64,000 nt of DNA from Actinopolymorpha alba DSM 45243 (GCF_000373925.1 NZ_KB892812.1:179-64178); one strand, 5' to 3'. Shown: positions 35,307 to 44,528, numbered from the stretch's first letter. The notes: generated by a model not told the origin, from the letters alone. Program-made: numbers and translations.

Positions 35307-36899
35307 ATGCCCAGACCGCCGAAGCGGTTCTACGTCACCACCTCGATCCCGTACGTCAACGCCGACCCGCACCTCGGATTCGCGCTCGAGTTGATCGAGG
35401 CCGACGTCCTCGCCCGACATCGCCGGCTGCGCGGGGACCAGGTGCGGTTCCAGTCCGGGACCGACGACAACGCTCTCAAGAACGTCCAGGCCGCCGAGCG
35501 CGCCGGCGTACCCGTGCAAGCTTTCGTTGACACGCACGCGGATGCGTTCGAGGCGCTCAGCGGGGTTCTGAACCTGTCGTACGACGACTTCCTGCGTACC
35601 AGCAAGGATCCCCGCCATCGTCCGGGGGCCGAACGCCTGTGGCGCGCGTGTGCCGCCGCCGGTGATCTCTACCGCCGCCACTACGAGGGGATGTACTGCG
35701 TCGGGTGCGAGCGGTTCTATGCCCCGGACGAACTCGTCGACGGCTTGTGCCCGGACCACGACACGCCGCCGCAGCCCGTCAGCGAGGAGAACTGGTTCTT
35801 CCGGTTGTCCCGCTACGAGGAGCCACTCCGTCAGTTGCTCGACAGCGGCCGGCTCCGGATCGAGCCGAAGGTCCGCGAGAACGAGGTTCGGGCGTTCATC
35901 GAAAACGGCCTGAACGACTTCTCCATCTCCCGGACCGTCGACCGCGCCCGCGGCTGGGGCGTGCCGGTCCCCGATGATCCGAGCCAGGTGATGTACGTCT
36001 GGTGGGACGCGCTCGGCAACTACATCACCAGCCTCGACTACGGAGAGGGCGCGGACGCCGAGGGGTTCGACACCTGGTGGCGGAAGAGCGACCGGCGGGT
36101 CCACGTGATCGGCAAGGACATCCTGCGGTTCCACGCGATCTACTGGCCGGCGATGCTGCTGTCGGCGGGGCTTCCGCTGCCGACGGAGATCTTCGTCCAC
36201 GACTTCCTTACGGCGAACGGCCGGAAGTTCAGCAAGTCACTGGGGAACGTCGTCGATCCGGGGTGGCTGACCGAGGAGTTCGGTGTGGACGCGGTGCGCT
36301 GGTGGCTCGCCGCGAAGGTGCCGAAGGTCGGCGACACGGACTTCACCGTCCAGCGTCTTGTCGACGCGGCCAACCGCGACCTCGCGGGTGGTGTCGGCAA
36401 CCTCGCCCAGCGGGTGGTGAGCATGGTCCATCGCTACCGCGACGGTGTCGTACCCGAGGCGGTGAACGACGACGAGCCGGCCACCCGGCTACGGGCCCAC
36501 GCAACGGCGCTACCGGCACGGATCGATCGGGCGCTGGCAGCGTTCGACCTGCGAGCCGCCGCGCTCGCGCTGCTGTCATTGGTTGCCGAGGCGAACCGCT
36601 ATGTCGAGGACACCGCACCATGGGTGCTGGCCAAGGCGGATCGGTCCGGCGATGTCGATGCGCGCCGCCAGCTCGATGTCGCTCTCAGTGCCCTCGTCGA
36701 CACGATCCGGATTCTCGCCGCCGAGCTGGAGCCGTTCGTGCCAGAACTCGCGGCGCGGTTGGCGTACCAGCTCCAACCCCTTGCCCCACAAGGGGTTCTG
36801 CCACCACCGGAACCGGTGTTCCCGAGACTCGAGGTGGAGCCTGGGGAGAAGATTGCACCTTCGTCTGGCTTATTCGTTAAAGTGCGGACTCGTGCCTAG
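35307..36899 (+). CDS. metG: Methionyl-tRNA synthetase, divergent type
   Basis: A 530-residue class I synthetase. The HIGH motif appears as HLGF (VNADPHLGFALELIEADVLA), the zinc knuckle as CVGC...CPDH, and the KMSKS loop as KFSKSLGN. WWDALGNYITSLDYG and HVIGKDILRFHAIYWPAML are MetRS-specific. There is no C-terminal tRNA-binding extension. Actinobacteria often carry such a second, divergent MetRS besides the housekeeping enzyme, so this may be a paralog, perhaps inhibitor-tolerant. AAAGGAAG precedes ATG 35307. The candidate attenuator at 35115-35252 would make expression respond to Met-tRNA supply. Confidence 0.9.
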   Translation: MPRPPKRFYVTTSIPYVNADPHLGFALELIEADVLARHRRLRGDQVRFQSGTDDNALKNVQAAERAGVPVQAFVDTHADAFEALSGVLNLSYDDFLRTSKDPRHRPGAERLWRACAAAGDLYRRHYEGMYCVGCERFYAPDELVDGLCPDHDTPPQPVSEENWFFRLSRYEEPLRQLLDSGRLRIEPKVRENEVRAFIENGLNDFSISRTVDRARGWGVPVPDDPSQVMYVWWDALGNYITSLDYGEGADAEGFDTWWRKSDRRVHVIGKDILRFHAIYWPAMLLSAGLPLPTEIFVHDFLTANGRKFSKSLGNVVDPGWLTEEFGVDAVRWWLAAKVPKVGDTDFTVQRLVDAANRDLAGGVGNLAQRVVSMVHRYRDGVVPEAVNDDEPATRLRAHATALPARIDRALAAFDLRAAALALLSLVAEANRYVEDTAPWVLAKADRSGDVDARRQLDVALSALVDTIRILAAELEPFVPELAARLAYQLQPLAPQGVLPPPEPVFPRLEVEPGEKIAPSSGLFVKVRTRA

Positions 36900-37602
36900 A
36901 ATCCGACTTGCGCTTGCCTTTGTCGCGGCCGGTGCGATCGTCCTTGCCGGATGTAGCTCCGACGAGCCCGAGACCACCGGTGCCCAGCAGCAGACCAAGG
37001 ACGACGTTCCCGCCCAGGTTGCCAACGAGAAGCCTTCCGAGGACAAGAAGAAGCCCACTCCCGCCCAGCTGAAGTCAGCGGTCGGCAAGGTGGTCCTCGG
37101 TGAAGGTGACATCGGCCATGATGTCGAGGTCCAGGACCAGGACGACACCCTGGAGGCCGCGACCAACGACATCTGCGCCAAGGACTGGTCCGGCGACAAC
37201 TCCCGCATTGCCCGCAACCAGGACTTCTTCTGGAAGTCCGCGCGCCAGGCCAAGCTGGTCGTCAGCAACGAGGCAGTGGCGTACCAACCCGGTAAGGGCT
37301 CTGCCGCGATCGCCGAGCTCAAGCAGGCTGCCGCGGAGTGCAACACCTGGAAGCACGACCAGGGCACGATGGGCAAGGTCCACATCGTCGACCCGCCGAA
37401 GGGTGCGCTCGACGGTTCGTTCGCGTGGCAGGGCAGTGACGACCGCAAGGGCGTCGAGTACTCCTACGTTGCCGTCTACCAGACCAAGGACGATCTCCTG
37501 AGCGCCCTCTACGTCTGGGCACCCAGCGAGAACGAAGCCCGCGATGTCGCCGCGGAGCTTGCTCCCAAGGCCGCGCAGCGACTGGAGAAGGCGCTCGGCT
37601 GA
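36892..37602 (+). CDS. Lipoprotein, possibly PknH-sensor-like
   Basis: A 236-residue lipoprotein: LALAFVAAGAIVLAGC is a signal peptide with lipobox LAGC. A charged, Lys/Glu-rich linker follows, then a domain with two further cysteines (ATNDICAKDW, AAAECNTW) that could form a disulfide, resembling PknH-type sensor lipoproteins of actinobacteria. GTG 36892 overlaps the metG stop by eight bases. The family call is tentative; surface location is firm. Confidence 0.8.
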   Translation: MPRIRLALAFVAAGAIVLAGCSSDEPETTGAQQQTKDDVPAQVANEKPSEDKKKPTPAQLKSAVGKVVLGEGDIGHDVEVQDQDDTLEAATNDICAKDWSGDNSRIARNQDFFWKSARQAKLVVSNEAVAYQPGKGSAAIAELKQAAAECNTWKHDQGTMGKVHIVDPPKGALDGSFAWQGSDDRKGVEYSYVAVYQTKDDLLSALYVWAPSENEARDVAAELAPKAAQRLEKALG

Positions 37603-37632
37603 GGGTTCGGGGCGCTCTGACAGGATGGCGCG

Positions 37633-38442
37633 GTGACTCCCGCTGCCGCGCCTCGCCCCAAGCTTGTCGTGAGTGATCTCGACGGCACGCTCCTTCGATC
37701 CGACGGCACAGTTTCAGACCGCACCAGAAGCGCTCTCGAGCAGGTGGAAGAGGCAGGCGGCACGGTCGTCTTCGCGACCGGCCGCCCGCCCCGCTGGATG
37801 CGCCCGGTCGCCGACGCGACCGGGCATCGTGGTGTCGCCGTCTGCTCCAATGGCGCGCTCGTCTATGACCTGCGGGAGGAACGCGTCGTCGAGCGGTATC
37901 TCCTCGCTCCCGAGATCGGGCTGGCCGTTGTCGACGCCATCCGCGGCTCGATTCCCGGGGTGGCCTTCGGAGTGGAGTTCGGCCACTCGTTCGGGCACGA
38001 GTCGACCTACCGCGTGATCGATGACGTGGCCGGCGAGGTGTACGTCGGTGAGTTGGCGGATCTCCTCGCCCAGCCGGCCGTGAAGCTCCTGGTCAAGCAC
38101 GAGGGCCACAATCCTGACGTGCTGCTCGCCAAGGCCCGCGAGGTCGCGGGTCACCTGGCGGAGTTCACCCATTCGAGCCCGCGGACGGCTCTGCTGGAAG
38201 TCTCCGCGCAGGGTGTCTCCAAGGCGACGACCCTCGCCGCGTTGTGCGCCGAACGCGGGATCGCCCCGTCAGAGGTGGTGGCGTTCGGCGACATGCCCAA
38301 CGACCTCGCCATGCTCGCCTGGGCCGGGACGGCGTACGCCGTGTCAAGCGGGCACCCGGAGGTGCTCGCCGCGGTGGACCGTCGATGCCCGTCGAACGAC
38401 GAGGACGGGGTCGCCCACATCCTCGAGGGGCTGTTCGGCTGA
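37633..38442 (+). CDS. HAD-family (Cof-type) phosphatase
   Basis: A 269-residue HAD hydrolase with LVVSDLDGTLLRSDG (nucleophile Asp), VFATGRPP (motif II), GVSKATTLAALCAERGI and VVAFGDMPNDLAMLAWAG (motifs III/IV), and a Cof cap domain. CAGGAT six bases before GTG 37633 suggests a leaderless transcript; it is 30 bp from the lipoprotein gene. Resembles the HAD gene at 32738 but is not a recent duplicate. Confidence 0.9.
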   Translation: MTPAAAPRPKLVVSDLDGTLLRSDGTVSDRTRSALEQVEEAGGTVVFATGRPPRWMRPVADATGHRGVAVCSNGALVYDLREERVVERYLLAPEIGLAVVDAIRGSIPGVAFGVEFGHSFGHESTYRVIDDVAGEVYVGELADLLAQPAVKLLVKHEGHNPDVLLAKAREVAGHLAEFTHSSPRTALLEVSAQGVSKATTLAALCAERGIAPSEVVAFGDMPNDLAMLAWAGTAYAVSSGHPEVLAAVDRRCPSNDEDGVAHILEGLFG

Positions 38443-38451
38443 CGCCCAGCG

Positions 38452-39042
38452 TCAGAGGTACATGCCGCCCGGGCGCTCGGCGTCCTGCTGGGCCTGCATA
38501 TGTGGCGGCAGCGGAGTGCCGGGTGGCAGGGAACGCCGCATCTGCTCCAGCTGTGCGCGGGCGGCCATCTGCTGGGCGAACAACGCGGTCTGGATGCCGT
38601 GGAACAACCCTTCCAGCCAGCCGACCAACTGAGCCTGCGCGACTCGGAGCTCAGCGTCGCTGGGGATCGCTCCGTCCTCGAACGGCAGCGAGAGCCGCTC
38701 CAACTCCTCGACGAGCTCGGGCGCGAGGCCCTTCTCGAGTTCGGCGATGGACGACTTGTGGATCTCCCGCAGGCGCTGGCGGCTCGCCTCGTCGAGCGGC
38801 GCGGACTTCACCTCGTCCAGCAGTTGCTTGATCATGCTGCCGATCCGCATCACCTTGGCCGGCTGCTCGACGAGGTCGGTGACCGAGCGTTCTTCCTCCT
38901 CGCCGCCCTCGGCGCCCTTCGACGGCGGACCTTCAACGGCCATGCCGTCAGGACCCACGATCACCACGCGCGGGAGTTCGGAAGTGCCACGCTGCTTGTC
39001 TTCGCTGGCGTGAACGTCAGGGGTGTGCTCCGGATCGGTCAT
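38452..39042 (-). CDS. bpa: Bacterial proteasome activator Bpa/PafE
   Basis: A 196-residue ring-forming, ATP-independent activator of the 20S proteasome (DUF2587; Rv3780 family). The helical core includes VMRIGSMIKQLLDEVKSAPL, IHKSSIAELEKGLAPEL and LVGWLEGLFHGIQTALFAQQ. The C-terminus ends GGMYL, fitting the hydrophobic-Tyr-X gate-opening motif (family members usually end GQYL). The N-terminal 50 residues are disordered and acidic. It implies the organism has a proteasome. The gene converges on the HAD gene. Confidence 0.92.
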   Translation of the reverse strand: MTDPEHTPDVHASEDKQRGTSELPRVVIVGPDGMAVEGPPSKGAEGGEEEERSVTDLVEQPAKVMRIGSMIKQLLDEVKSAPLDEASRQRLREIHKSSIAELEKGLAPELVEELERLSLPFEDGAIPSDAELRVAQAQLVGWLEGLFHGIQTALFAQQMAARAQLEQMRRSLPPGTPLPPHMQAQQDAERPGGMYL

Positions 39043-39107
39043 AGGCCCATCCTTACCCCAATGGTCACCAGACGCGAGACCGGGCCCGGCGTCGTACCTG
39101 GTCTCGC

Positions 39108-39266
39108 TCAGGTTGTGTCGGAGCGACCCGCCCGCTGGCGAGCGGTGGTCCGCTGGCCGGCGCCCTCCTGGTCGTCGCGCATGCGCTCGGAGCGGCGGCG
39201 GGCGACCTCGGCGCGGATGCGGATTCTGGCGAGTCGACGTTCCCTCTGCGTGTAGTCGATGATCAT
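39108..39266 (-). CDS. Possible small basic protein
   Basis: ATG near 39266 encodes 52 residues, MIIDYTQRERRLARIRIRAE followed by an Arg-rich helical stretch and a polar tail. GGAAGG lies about 12 bases upstream; a longer start at 39308 exists. No family recognised. It is the only plausible gene in 39043-39494; the rest of that gap shows nothing I can name. Confidence 0.35.
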   Translation of the reverse strand: MIIDYTQRERRLARIRIRAEVARRRSERMRDDQEGAGQRTTARQRAGRSDTT

Positions 39267-39494
39267 TCCGTCACCCGCCTTCCTTGTCGACAGACGCCGC
39301 AGTGCCACGGTGCCGTGATACTCGCGGATGGACGGGATGTCCGAACTGCCGCGAATATCTGGCTTGGACGGACGTGACGGCGTTCTGGTTGCGGGTGACT
39401 TCGAGAAATTTGACCGAATTTGCCAGGACCTGCCCTGGACCTGCGACGGCTGTGCGAGCCCGGCCGAGCCCGACTCAGGGAATCCAGTCCGGGC

Positions 39495-40475
39495 CTAGGA
39501 CGTGGTGAGCAGGACCTTGCCGACGTGCTCGCCGGCCTCGACCACGCGATGTGCCTCGGCCACCTCTGACAGTGGAAGCACCCGGTCGACCACCGGCCGC
39601 AGGTGGCCGTCGGCGACCAGGGGCCAGATGGTGTCGACGACGCTGCCGACGATCGCGGCCTTCTCCTCGAGCGGTCGCGAACGCAGGGTGGTGGCGAGGA
39701 CCGCTCCTCGCTTGGTCATGAGGGCGCCCAGGTCGAGTTCGCCGCGCCGGCCGCCCTGGAGGCCGATCACCACGAGGCGCCCCTCGACGGCGAGGGCCGC
39801 GATGTTACGCGAGAGGTACGCCGCGCCGATGATGTCGAGGATCACGTCGGCGCCGTGGCCGTCGGTCGTACGGCGTACCACGTCGACGAAGTCCTCGTCG
39901 TGGTAGTTGATCGCGGTCTCGGCGCCGAGGGCGAGGCACCGCTCAGCCTTCGCGGCACTGCCCACGGTGACGACCACCCGCGCGCCGGCGGCGACGCCGA
40001 GCTGGATCGCGGTGGTGCCGATGCCGCTCGCCCCACCGTGGACCAGCAGGATCTCGCCCGGACGCAGGCCGGCCAGCATGAAGACGTTCGACCAGACGGT
40101 GCAGACCACCTCCGGGAGCGCCGCCGCCTCGACCAACGTCACGCCGTCCGGCTTGGGGAGCACCTGGCCAGTGGGTACGACGACCTTCTCGGCGTACGCA
40201 CCACCGGTGAGCAGAGCGCACACCTCGTCCCCGGGCGTGAAGCCCTCGACGCCAGGGCCGAGGGAGCTGATCCGTCCCGAGCACTCAAGCCCGAGGATCG
40301 GCGAGGCTCCGGGCGGGGGAGGGTAGTTGCCCTGGCGCTGGAGGATGTCCGCGCGGTTGACGCCGATGGCGGCGACGTCGAGGAGCACCTCCCCGGGCCC
40401 GGGCGCCGGGTCGGGTAGCTCCTCGATCGCGAGCACCTCCGGTCCGCCCGCGTCCCGCGTCACCACCGCGCGCAT
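39495..40475 (-). CDS. NAD(P)H:quinone oxidoreductase (zeta-crystallin type)
   Basis: A 326-residue MDR-superfamily reductase. The GroES-like N-terminus has GVNRADILQRQGNYPPPPGA, the family signature of quinone reductases, and LLVHGGASGIGTTAIQLGVA binds NADPH. No zinc ligands are present, as expected. ATG 40475 is preferred over an upstream start because MRAVVTRDAGGPEVL is the family N-terminus. It begins five bases after the potassium-channel gene ends, so the two are co-transcribed. Confidence 0.93.
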   Translation of the reverse strand: MRAVVTRDAGGPEVLAIEELPDPAPGPGEVLLDVAAIGVNRADILQRQGNYPPPPGASPILGLECSGRISSLGPGVEGFTPGDEVCALLTGGAYAEKVVVPTGQVLPKPDGVTLVEAAALPEVVCTVWSNVFMLAGLRPGEILLVHGGASGIGTTAIQLGVAAGARVVVTVGSAAKAERCLALGAETAINYHDEDFVDVVRRTTDGHGADVILDIIGAAYLSRNIAALAVEGRLVVIGLQGGRRGELDLGALMTKRGAVLATTLRSRPLEEKAAIVGSVVDTIWPLVADGHLRPVVDRVLPLSEVAEAHRVVEAGEHVGKVLLTTS

Positions 40476-40480
40476 GAGGA

Positions 40481-41644
40481 TCAGGCCTCGCTCTCGGACG
40501 GCTGGCCGTCGGACGGCTCCACGCCCGGGCGCGGTGCCCACGGAAGCTCCTCCGCCGGGCGTACGACGATCACCCGGTCGCCGCGCAGCAGTTGGGCGAC
40601 GGTCGGGTCGAAGTAGCGGTGGATCTCACCGTCGCGGACGACGGCGACGGCCACGTCGTCGAGTTCGCGCGGCGAGCGGCCCTCCTCCCGGGGGAGCACC
40701 GCGCGTTCGGCGACCTCCAGACCCTCGCCGTAGCTGAGCAGGTCTTCGAGAACCGTGCCCAGCATGGGGCTCACCGTCGACAGTCCCATGATCCGGCCCA
40801 CCGCCTCAGAGGACGTCACCGTCACGTCGGCGCCGCTCTGCCGGAGCAGAGGGATGTTCTCGGCCTCGCGGACGGCGACGACGACGTTCGCGTCGTGATT
40901 GAGCTGCCGCGCGGTCAGAGTGACGAGGACGGCGGCGTCGTCGCGGTGGGTCGTCACGATGATCCGGCTGGCCGTCGACACCTCCGCGCGCCGCAGGACG
41001 TCCGCGCGGGTCGCGTCACCGACCACGCCGCCGAGCCCGGCCGCGTTGGCCTCGGCGACCGCCGCCTGATCAGAGTCGACGACGACGATCTGGCTGGCGG
41101 GAATGCCGCCATTGAGAAGAGTGTCGATGGCGCTTCGGCCCTTGGTGCCGTACCCCACGACGACTATGTGATCGCGCAACCGACTCCTCCATCGCGAGAT
41201 GCGCCACTGCTCCCGGCTCCTGGTCGCCAACACCTCCAGTGTGGTCCCGACCAGCACGATGAGGAACGCCACCCGCAGCGGCGTGACCAGAACGACGTTG
41301 ATCAGGCGGGCCGTCGGCGTCTCCGGGGTGATGTCGCCGTACCCCGTCGTGGTGAGGCTCACCGTCGCGTAGTAGAGCGCGTCGAGCACGCTGAGCGGTC
41401 CACCCGCGTTGTCGTGGTAGCCGTCGCGCCCGATGTAGACGACGGCGACGACCAGCGCCAGGAGGGCGAACGCCACGAGGACGCGGAGGCCGATCTGGCG
41501 CAGCGGCGGCACGTAGGTGGCCGGGAGCCGGACGTCGGCGGGCGCCGCTACGAACGTCCGCAGTCGGCGCCGGGACGGCACGAGAGCGGCCGGCGTCGAC
41601 GGCGTGGTCGGCGCTGTCGCGTGCGGCGAGCGAAGTGTTGACAT
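40481..41644 (-). CDS. Two-helix potassium channel with RCK (TrkA-N/TrkA-C) domains
   Basis: A 387-residue membrane protein. One N-terminal helix (VLVAFALLALVVAVVYIG), a pore loop with selectivity filter TTGYGD and a second helix (VALLIVLVGTTLEV-like) form an Ion_trans_2 pore. A cytosolic RCK module follows: IVVVGYGTKGRSAIDTLLNG binds nucleotide, VVVDSD is its acidic end, and the last 80 residues are the TrkA-C part. Similar to MthK/Kch-type gated channels. ATG 41644 is chosen over 41692 for lack of conserved sequence upstream. Confidence 0.92.
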   Translation of the reverse strand: MSTLRSPHATAPTTPSTPAALVPSRRRLRTFVAAPADVRLPATYVPPLRQIGLRVLVAFALLALVVAVVYIGRDGYHDNAGGPLSVLDALYYATVSLTTTGYGDITPETPTARLINVVLVTPLRVAFLIVLVGTTLEVLATRSREQWRISRWRSRLRDHIVVVGYGTKGRSAIDTLLNGGIPASQIVVVDSDQAAVAEANAAGLGGVVGDATRADVLRRAEVSTASRIIVTTHRDDAAVLVTLTARQLNHDANVVVAVREAENIPLLRQSGADVTVTSSEAVGRIMGLSTVSPMLGTVLEDLLSYGEGLEVAERAVLPREEGRSPRELDDVAVAVVRDGEIHRYFDPTVAQLLRGDRVIVVRPAEELPWAPRPGVEPSDGQPSESEA

Positions 41645-41713
41645 GGCGGCACGACAGTAGCCCAGATCAGGGACACTGGCTCCGGTCCCCACCGGCCGGG
41701 GCTACTGGTCCGC

Positions 41714-42034
41714 TCAGCTGCTGGCGTCCTGCTCCCAGCGCCGGGTCAACTCGCGGGCGATCGCGACGCACTCGGTGAGCGCGTCGGCACCCCCACCGCG
41801 CTGCGCGGCCGCGAACCCGACGAGGAACGTCGTCAGTGGCGCGGCGGGTCGCTCGACCGCGTGCGCGGCGTCGCGGGCCAGGTCGAGTACCTCGCGGATC
41901 ACCTCGGTGTCGAACGGCCCGCCGGCTGCCGCGGCGGCTCCGGCGTCCTCGGTCGGCGGAGCGGATTCCGTGCCCAGCTGGGTGACGTCCACCCCCAAGG
42001 CGTCGGACAGTTGCCGTGCCCACTCGGTGAGCAT
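41714..42034 (-). CDS. DUF6457-like protein next to mobA
   Basis: A 106-residue protein: MLTEWARQLSDALGVDV starts a helical domain, VIREVLDLARDAAHAVERPA and APLTTFLVGFAAAQRGG follow. This matches the short DUF6457 proteins commonly encoded beside actinobacterial molybdenum cofactor guanylyltransferases. GGAAGGGAG precedes ATG 42034. It follows mobA by 61 bp. The biochemical role is unknown. Confidence 0.8.
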   Translation of the reverse strand: MLTEWARQLSDALGVDVTQLGTESAPPTEDAGAAAAAGGPFDTEVIREVLDLARDAAHAVERPAAPLTTFLVGFAAAQRGGGADALTECVAIARELTRRWEQDASS

Positions 42035-42095
42035 GCGAACTCCCTTCCTGCGAATTCCTGAGAAGAACGACGAGCTGGCTTCACGTGAAACGGCT

Positions 42096-42752
42096 TCACG
42101 TGTCGGCGGCGACCTCGTTGGCGTGGACGAGCTCCTCTGGGGTGTCGCAGTCGAGGGCGGCCCGGGGTTCGGGGACGCGGGCGACATTCAACCGCGCCAG
42201 GAGCAGGCGCATCGGTTGGTTCCGTGGGTCGCCGATCGCGGCCAGCGCCCGGCGTACGGCGGACTGCTGGTAGGCGGCGGCCAGCGGCTGAGTACGACCC
42301 CCAGCGTCGACCAGGACCGCTCCGTCAACGTCTCCTTGACAGCCGACCTCGAGGAGTCGGGCCACCACGTGCGCGTCGAGCAGCGGCATGTCGCCGGCCA
42401 GGACGACCACGACCGGCGCCGTACACAGGTCGAGCCCGGCGGCCAGCGCCGCCAGCGGTCCGGCTCCGGCTGGGCGTTCCCGCGTCCAGCGCAGAGACGA
42501 CGGCAGCGAGCCCGACACCTCCCGCTCCGGGCCGACCACCACGACCGTCCGAGCACCCGCGGCTGCTGCCAGCACGCGTTCGAGCATCGGCGTGCCCGCC
42601 ACCGGCAAGAGGACCTTGTCTGTCCCGCCGAACCGCCGTGCGGAGCCACCCGCGAGCACCACGACGTCATACTCCGGCGCGCCGTCCCGGCCCGTATCGG
42701 GCGCAGACGCGACGTCGACATCCGTGCGTTCCGTGTGCGAATGCCCACCCAC
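42096..42752 (-). CDS. mobA: Molybdenum cofactor guanylyltransferase-like protein
   Basis: A 218-residue NTP transferase of the MobA/MobA-like fold. VVVLAGGSARRFGGTDKVLL is the nucleotide-binding loop with its Lys, and VVVLAGDMPLLDAHVV is the Mg-binding LAGD-PLL motif. It would attach GMP to molybdopterin; relatives act on other sugars or cofactors, so the symbol is moderate. Pairing with a DUF6457 protein supports the molybdenum assignment. It diverges from the nitrilase gene. Confidence 0.85.
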   Translation of the reverse strand: MGGHSHTERTDVDVASAPDTGRDGAPEYDVVVLAGGSARRFGGTDKVLLPVAGTPMLERVLAAAAGARTVVVVGPEREVSGSLPSSLRWTRERPAGAGPLAALAAGLDLCTAPVVVVLAGDMPLLDAHVVARLLEVGCQGDVDGAVLVDAGGRTQPLAAAYQQSAVRRALAAIGDPRNQPMRLLLARLNVARVPEPRAALDCDTPEELVHANEVAADT

Positions 42753-42790
42753 GGGTCGAGTCTCGCACCCGGGCCCGGCAGACTGTCAGC

Positions 42791-43591
42791 GTGCGTGTTG
42801 CCTTGCTGCAGTTTGCCGCGAGCCTCGACAAGTCCGAGAACCTTCAGGCGATCCGTCACCTGGCCCGCAAGGCTGCCTCCGACCAGCTCGACGTGGTGGT
42901 GTGTCCCGAAGCGAGCATGCACGACTTCGGGTCACCCGACATGCCACTGGCCGGGGCTGCCGAGCCGCTCGACGGACCGTTCGTCCAGGCGCTGGCCGAC
43001 CTTGCCCGCGAGCTTGGCGCCATGGTGATCGGCGGGATGTTCGAGGCGTCCGGAGATCCCTCTCGGGTCTACAACACGCTGGTCGCGGTGGGCGCCGATG
43101 GTTCGCTGGCTGGTTCGTACCGCAAGATCCATCTGTACGACGCGTTCGGCTACCGCGAGTCCGACCGCTTGGTGCCGGGTGCCACAGAGCCGGTCGTGGT
43201 CGACGTCGCGGGACACCGCCTGGGCCTCCTGACCTGCTATGACCTGCGCTTCCCCGAACTCTCCCGAGCCCTTGCCGATGCTGGTGCCGACGTCCTCGTC
43301 GTGCCGGCGGCGTGGCTGCGCGGCCCGCTCAAGGAGGACCACTGGGCGACGTTGGTCCGCGCCCGTGCGATCGAGAACACCTGCTACGTGGCGGCGGCCG
43401 ACCAGTGCGGCTCCGCGTACGCCGGGCGCAGCATGCTCGTCGATCCCATGGGTGTGGTGCTGAGCGCGCTGGGCGAGCAGGTGGGAGCGTGCGTGGGCGA
43501 GGTCGAGGCTGATCGGGTGGCGGAGGTGCGCGAGCGCAACCCGACGTTGGCGCACCGCAGGTTCACCGTCGTAAATAGGGACGCTCCGTGA
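42791..43591 (+). CDS. Carbon-nitrogen hydrolase (nitrilase superfamily)
   Basis: A 266-residue amidase-like enzyme. The catalytic triad is visible: Glu in VVCPEASMHDFG, Lys in SYRKIHLYDAFGY, Cys in LLTCYDLRFPEL. The C-terminal AADQCGSAYAGRSMLVDPMG is also conserved and resembles the Nit/deaminated-glutathione amidase group (YRKIHLFD-type motif), so repair of deaminated metabolites is likely. GTG 42791 is chosen because the family starts with VRVALLQFA; CAGACT six bases upstream suggests leaderless transcription. Confidence 0.92.
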   Translation: MRVALLQFAASLDKSENLQAIRHLARKAASDQLDVVVCPEASMHDFGSPDMPLAGAAEPLDGPFVQALADLARELGAMVIGGMFEASGDPSRVYNTLVAVGADGSLAGSYRKIHLYDAFGYRESDRLVPGATEPVVVDVAGHRLGLLTCYDLRFPELSRALADAGADVLVVPAAWLRGPLKEDHWATLVRARAIENTCYVAAADQCGSAYAGRSMLVDPMGVVLSALGEQVGACVGEVEADRVAEVRERNPTLAHRRFTVVNRDAP

Positions 43592-43717
43592 CATACTCCT
43601 CACATTCAGGTGGTATCGGGCGTTTCTAGTTCAGATCGCCCGCCCGGCGCAGCGCTGAGGGCCGTGCGCCCTTAGGGTTGCTCAGGCGGAGCCGGAACGC
43701 CGTAAGGGGTGCAGCAG

Positions 43718-44476
43718 ATGGCGCTGGTCAGCGAGAGCCGCAGGCTGCGCGTCCTCGGCGTGCCCGTGGACGCGGTCGACATGCGGGGCACACTCGAGTG
43801 GGTGGAGCAGCGGGTGGACAGCCGGGAGGCCGGCACCCACCTGTGCGTGAACGCCGCCAACGTCGTGCGGGCCCACGACGATCCCGACTACCTCGCCCTG
43901 CTCGAACGCGGTGACCTCATCGGCTCTGACGGTCAGCCCCTGGTCTGGGCCGCCCGCATGCTCGGCCAACCACTCCCCGAACGCATTGCCGGCATCGACC
44001 TCATGGAGCAGGTGCTGGCCCGGGCGAGCAAGGTGGGCTGGCGGATCTACCTCCTCGGCGGCCGCGAGCACGTCGTCAAGCGGCTCGCCACCCGGCTGAT
44101 CGCCGAAGGCGTACAGATCGTCGGCTACCGCGACGGCTACTTCAACTCTGGCGAGAAGGCCGACGTGGTGACCCAGATCCGGCAGAGCGAGGCGGACGTG
44201 TTGTTCGTGGGGATGCCCTCGCCCGCCAAGGAGCGGTTCATCGTCGACGGCGCGGGCGTGGCGGGTGTGCCGGTGTGCATCGGGGTGGGCGGGAGCTTCG
44301 ACGTCCTGGCCGGTGAGCTGCGCCGCGCGCCACAGTATTTCCAGCGGCTCGGCCTGGAGTGGTTGTACCGCATGATCCAGGAGCCACAGCGGTTGTTCGC
44401 GAGGTACGCCATCACCAACACCAGGTTCCTCGCCCTGCTGGCCCGGGCAATGCTCCAGCGTTCCCGCCGGCCGTAG
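43718..44476 (+). CDS. WecB/TagA/CpsF-family glycosyltransferase
   Basis: A 252-residue GT26 transferase. LGVPVDAVDMRGTLEWVEQ opens the domain, THLCVNAANVVRAHDDP and LIGSDGQPLVWAARMLG carry donor and acceptor residues, LLGGREHV and VLFVGMPSPAKERFI follow, and the C-terminal RAPQYFQRLGLEWLYRMIQE is the family membrane-association end. It probably transfers a HexNAc to a lipid-linked sugar in cell-wall glycopolymer synthesis. AAGGGG eight bases before ATG 43718 favours it over GTG 43709. Confidence 0.92.
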   Translation: MALVSESRRLRVLGVPVDAVDMRGTLEWVEQRVDSREAGTHLCVNAANVVRAHDDPDYLALLERGDLIGSDGQPLVWAARMLGQPLPERIAGIDLMEQVLARASKVGWRIYLLGGREHVVKRLATRLIAEGVQIVGYRDGYFNSGEKADVVTQIRQSEADVLFVGMPSPAKERFIVDGAGVAGVPVCIGVGGSFDVLAGELRRAPQYFQRLGLEWLYRMIQEPQRLFARYAITNTRFLALLARAMLQRSRRP

Positions 44477-44528
44477 GGCAGCAAGTACGCCAGCCTCCCG
44501 TGAGATATCGGGTGGGCCGATTCGTCGG

